Shown: piece by piece, positions 63,626-64,000 of the stretch
Layout: every line of letters starts with the position of its first letter
Position numbering within the stretch: position 1 is the first letter of the stretch
Source of the DNA: Phycisphaerae bacterium
Lineage (GTDB): Bacteria > Planctomycetota > Phycisphaerae > UBA1845
NCBI GenBank assembly: GCA_029260215.1
Contig: JAJDDQ010000078.1
Span: forward strand, 64,001 to 128,000
DNA: 64,000 nucleotides
Direction: 5' to 3'
The notes under the pieces: model-generated
Databases searched by the model: none
Seen by the model: only the letters and a program-made list of their open reading frames with translations
Told to the model about the DNA's origin: nothing
Made by a program: the position numbers and the translations under genes

Positions 63626-64000
63626 TCAGGAAACGCACACGACGGCGGCTACCATCCGGACAACATCCACAGTCTCCCGAACGTCGTGCGCCCGCACAAC
63701 ATTAGCCCCGTGCATCGCCGCCAGCGCAGCACACGCCAGTGAACCCGCCAACCGGTCCTTCGGGTCGGGTCTGCCCAGACAGGAATCGAGAAACCGCTTC
63801 CGCGACGCACCGAAAACGATCGGCAATCCAAGTCGCCGAAGTTCCCCTAAACGCTTTATCAAAACAAGGTTATGTTCCACGGACTTACCGAACCCAATGC
63901 CCGGGTCCACCGCAATTCGATCCAACGCAAGCCCGGACGTCCGGGCGAAAGCGACACGCTCAGCCAGAAATTCCGCCAATTCCGCCACAACATCATCATA
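63626..64000 (-). CDS. folP: dihydropteroate synthase, N-terminus outside window
   Basis: FolP joins p-aminobenzoate with dihydropterin pyrophosphate in folate synthesis. About 124 C-terminal residues are seen, beyond which the frame runs off the right edge. The family signatures are intact: DPGIGFGKSVEHNL, PIVFGASRKRFLD (the SRK loop) and RAHDVRETVDVVRM at the end. The protein supplies the folate used by MetF. The true start is not in the window. Confidence 0.95.
   Translation of the reverse strand, partial: YDDVVAELAEFLAERVAFARTSGLALDRIAVDPGIGFGKSVEHNLVLIKRLGELRRLGLPIVFGASRKRFLDSCLGRPDPKDRLAGSLACAALAAMHGANVVRAHDVRETVDVVRMVAAVVCVS

Overview
The window is high-GC DNA from a bacterium that looks like a member of the Planctomycetota, possibly a Phycisphaerae-like lineage. 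This rests on several traits together: large Sec-exported proteins ending in dockerin-like DxDxDGxVD repeats and DCNxNxIPDxCD motifs, a PEP-CTERM protein, a pseudopilin with an H-X9-DG motif, Ser/Thr kinases fused to TPR or sulfatase-modifying domains, and many metzincin-type or lipid-anchored exoproteins. No rRNA, tRNA, CRISPR array or intact insertion sequence was found.

Layout. 1-8.3 kb: the start of lnt (leaves the left edge), moeA, a secreted C45-family Ntn hydrolase, metF, a five-haem cytochrome lipoprotein, a small membrane protein with a C-terminal Cys/His cluster, and an enoyl-CoA hydratase. 8.6-17.8 kb: an exported thioredoxin-fold DUF255 protein with a strong terminator, a MOSC protein, a pseudopilin, an exported prolyl oligopeptidase, and a Cys-rich protein with two cohesin-like halves and a dockerin. 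17.9-31.7 kb: a FixJ/multi-PAS kinase pair, a metzincin/Ig/dockerin exoprotein, a kinase-TPR protein, a PEP-CTERM protein and a large repeat exoprotein. 32.1-39.3 kb: the trp operon, trpL-trpE-trpG-trpD-trpC-trpB-trpA-aroF, with a readable leader-peptide attenuator. 39.4-45.4 kb: a BNR/Ig exoprotein, then a DevBCA-type exporter lying between inverted copies of a diverged repeat. 45.8-51.2 kb: DUF547, a kinase-like/SCP2-like fusion, purD, rsmJ, and a ParA ATPase fused to a glycogen-binding-like domain. 51.5-55.1 kb: a TetR-family regulator and two exported proteins, each preceded by the same 18-bp operator. 55.7-62.8 kb: a minus-strand cluster of an FHA/adenylate cyclase, a kinase-sulfatase-modifying-domain fusion and two lipoproteins (one a metzincin), with an M48 lipoprotein upstream. 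63-64 kb: an RRM protein and the end of folP (leaves the right edge).

Best supported systems. (1) The trp operon leader encodes a 20-residue peptide with three consecutive Trp codons. A Rho-independent terminator lies between it and trpE, and an 11-bp antiterminator helix can be drawn that excludes that terminator. All genes from trpE to aroF overlap by 4-13 nt, so one attenuator could control both chorismate-to-tryptophan and DAHP synthase; trpF is absent. (2) The TetR cluster is a compact local regulon whose operator sits at all three promoters. (3) The kinase/cyclase/lipoprotein cluster looks like a surface-signalling module. The ParA-glycogen-binding fusion and the kinase-like/SCP2-like fusion are the most unusual single proteins.
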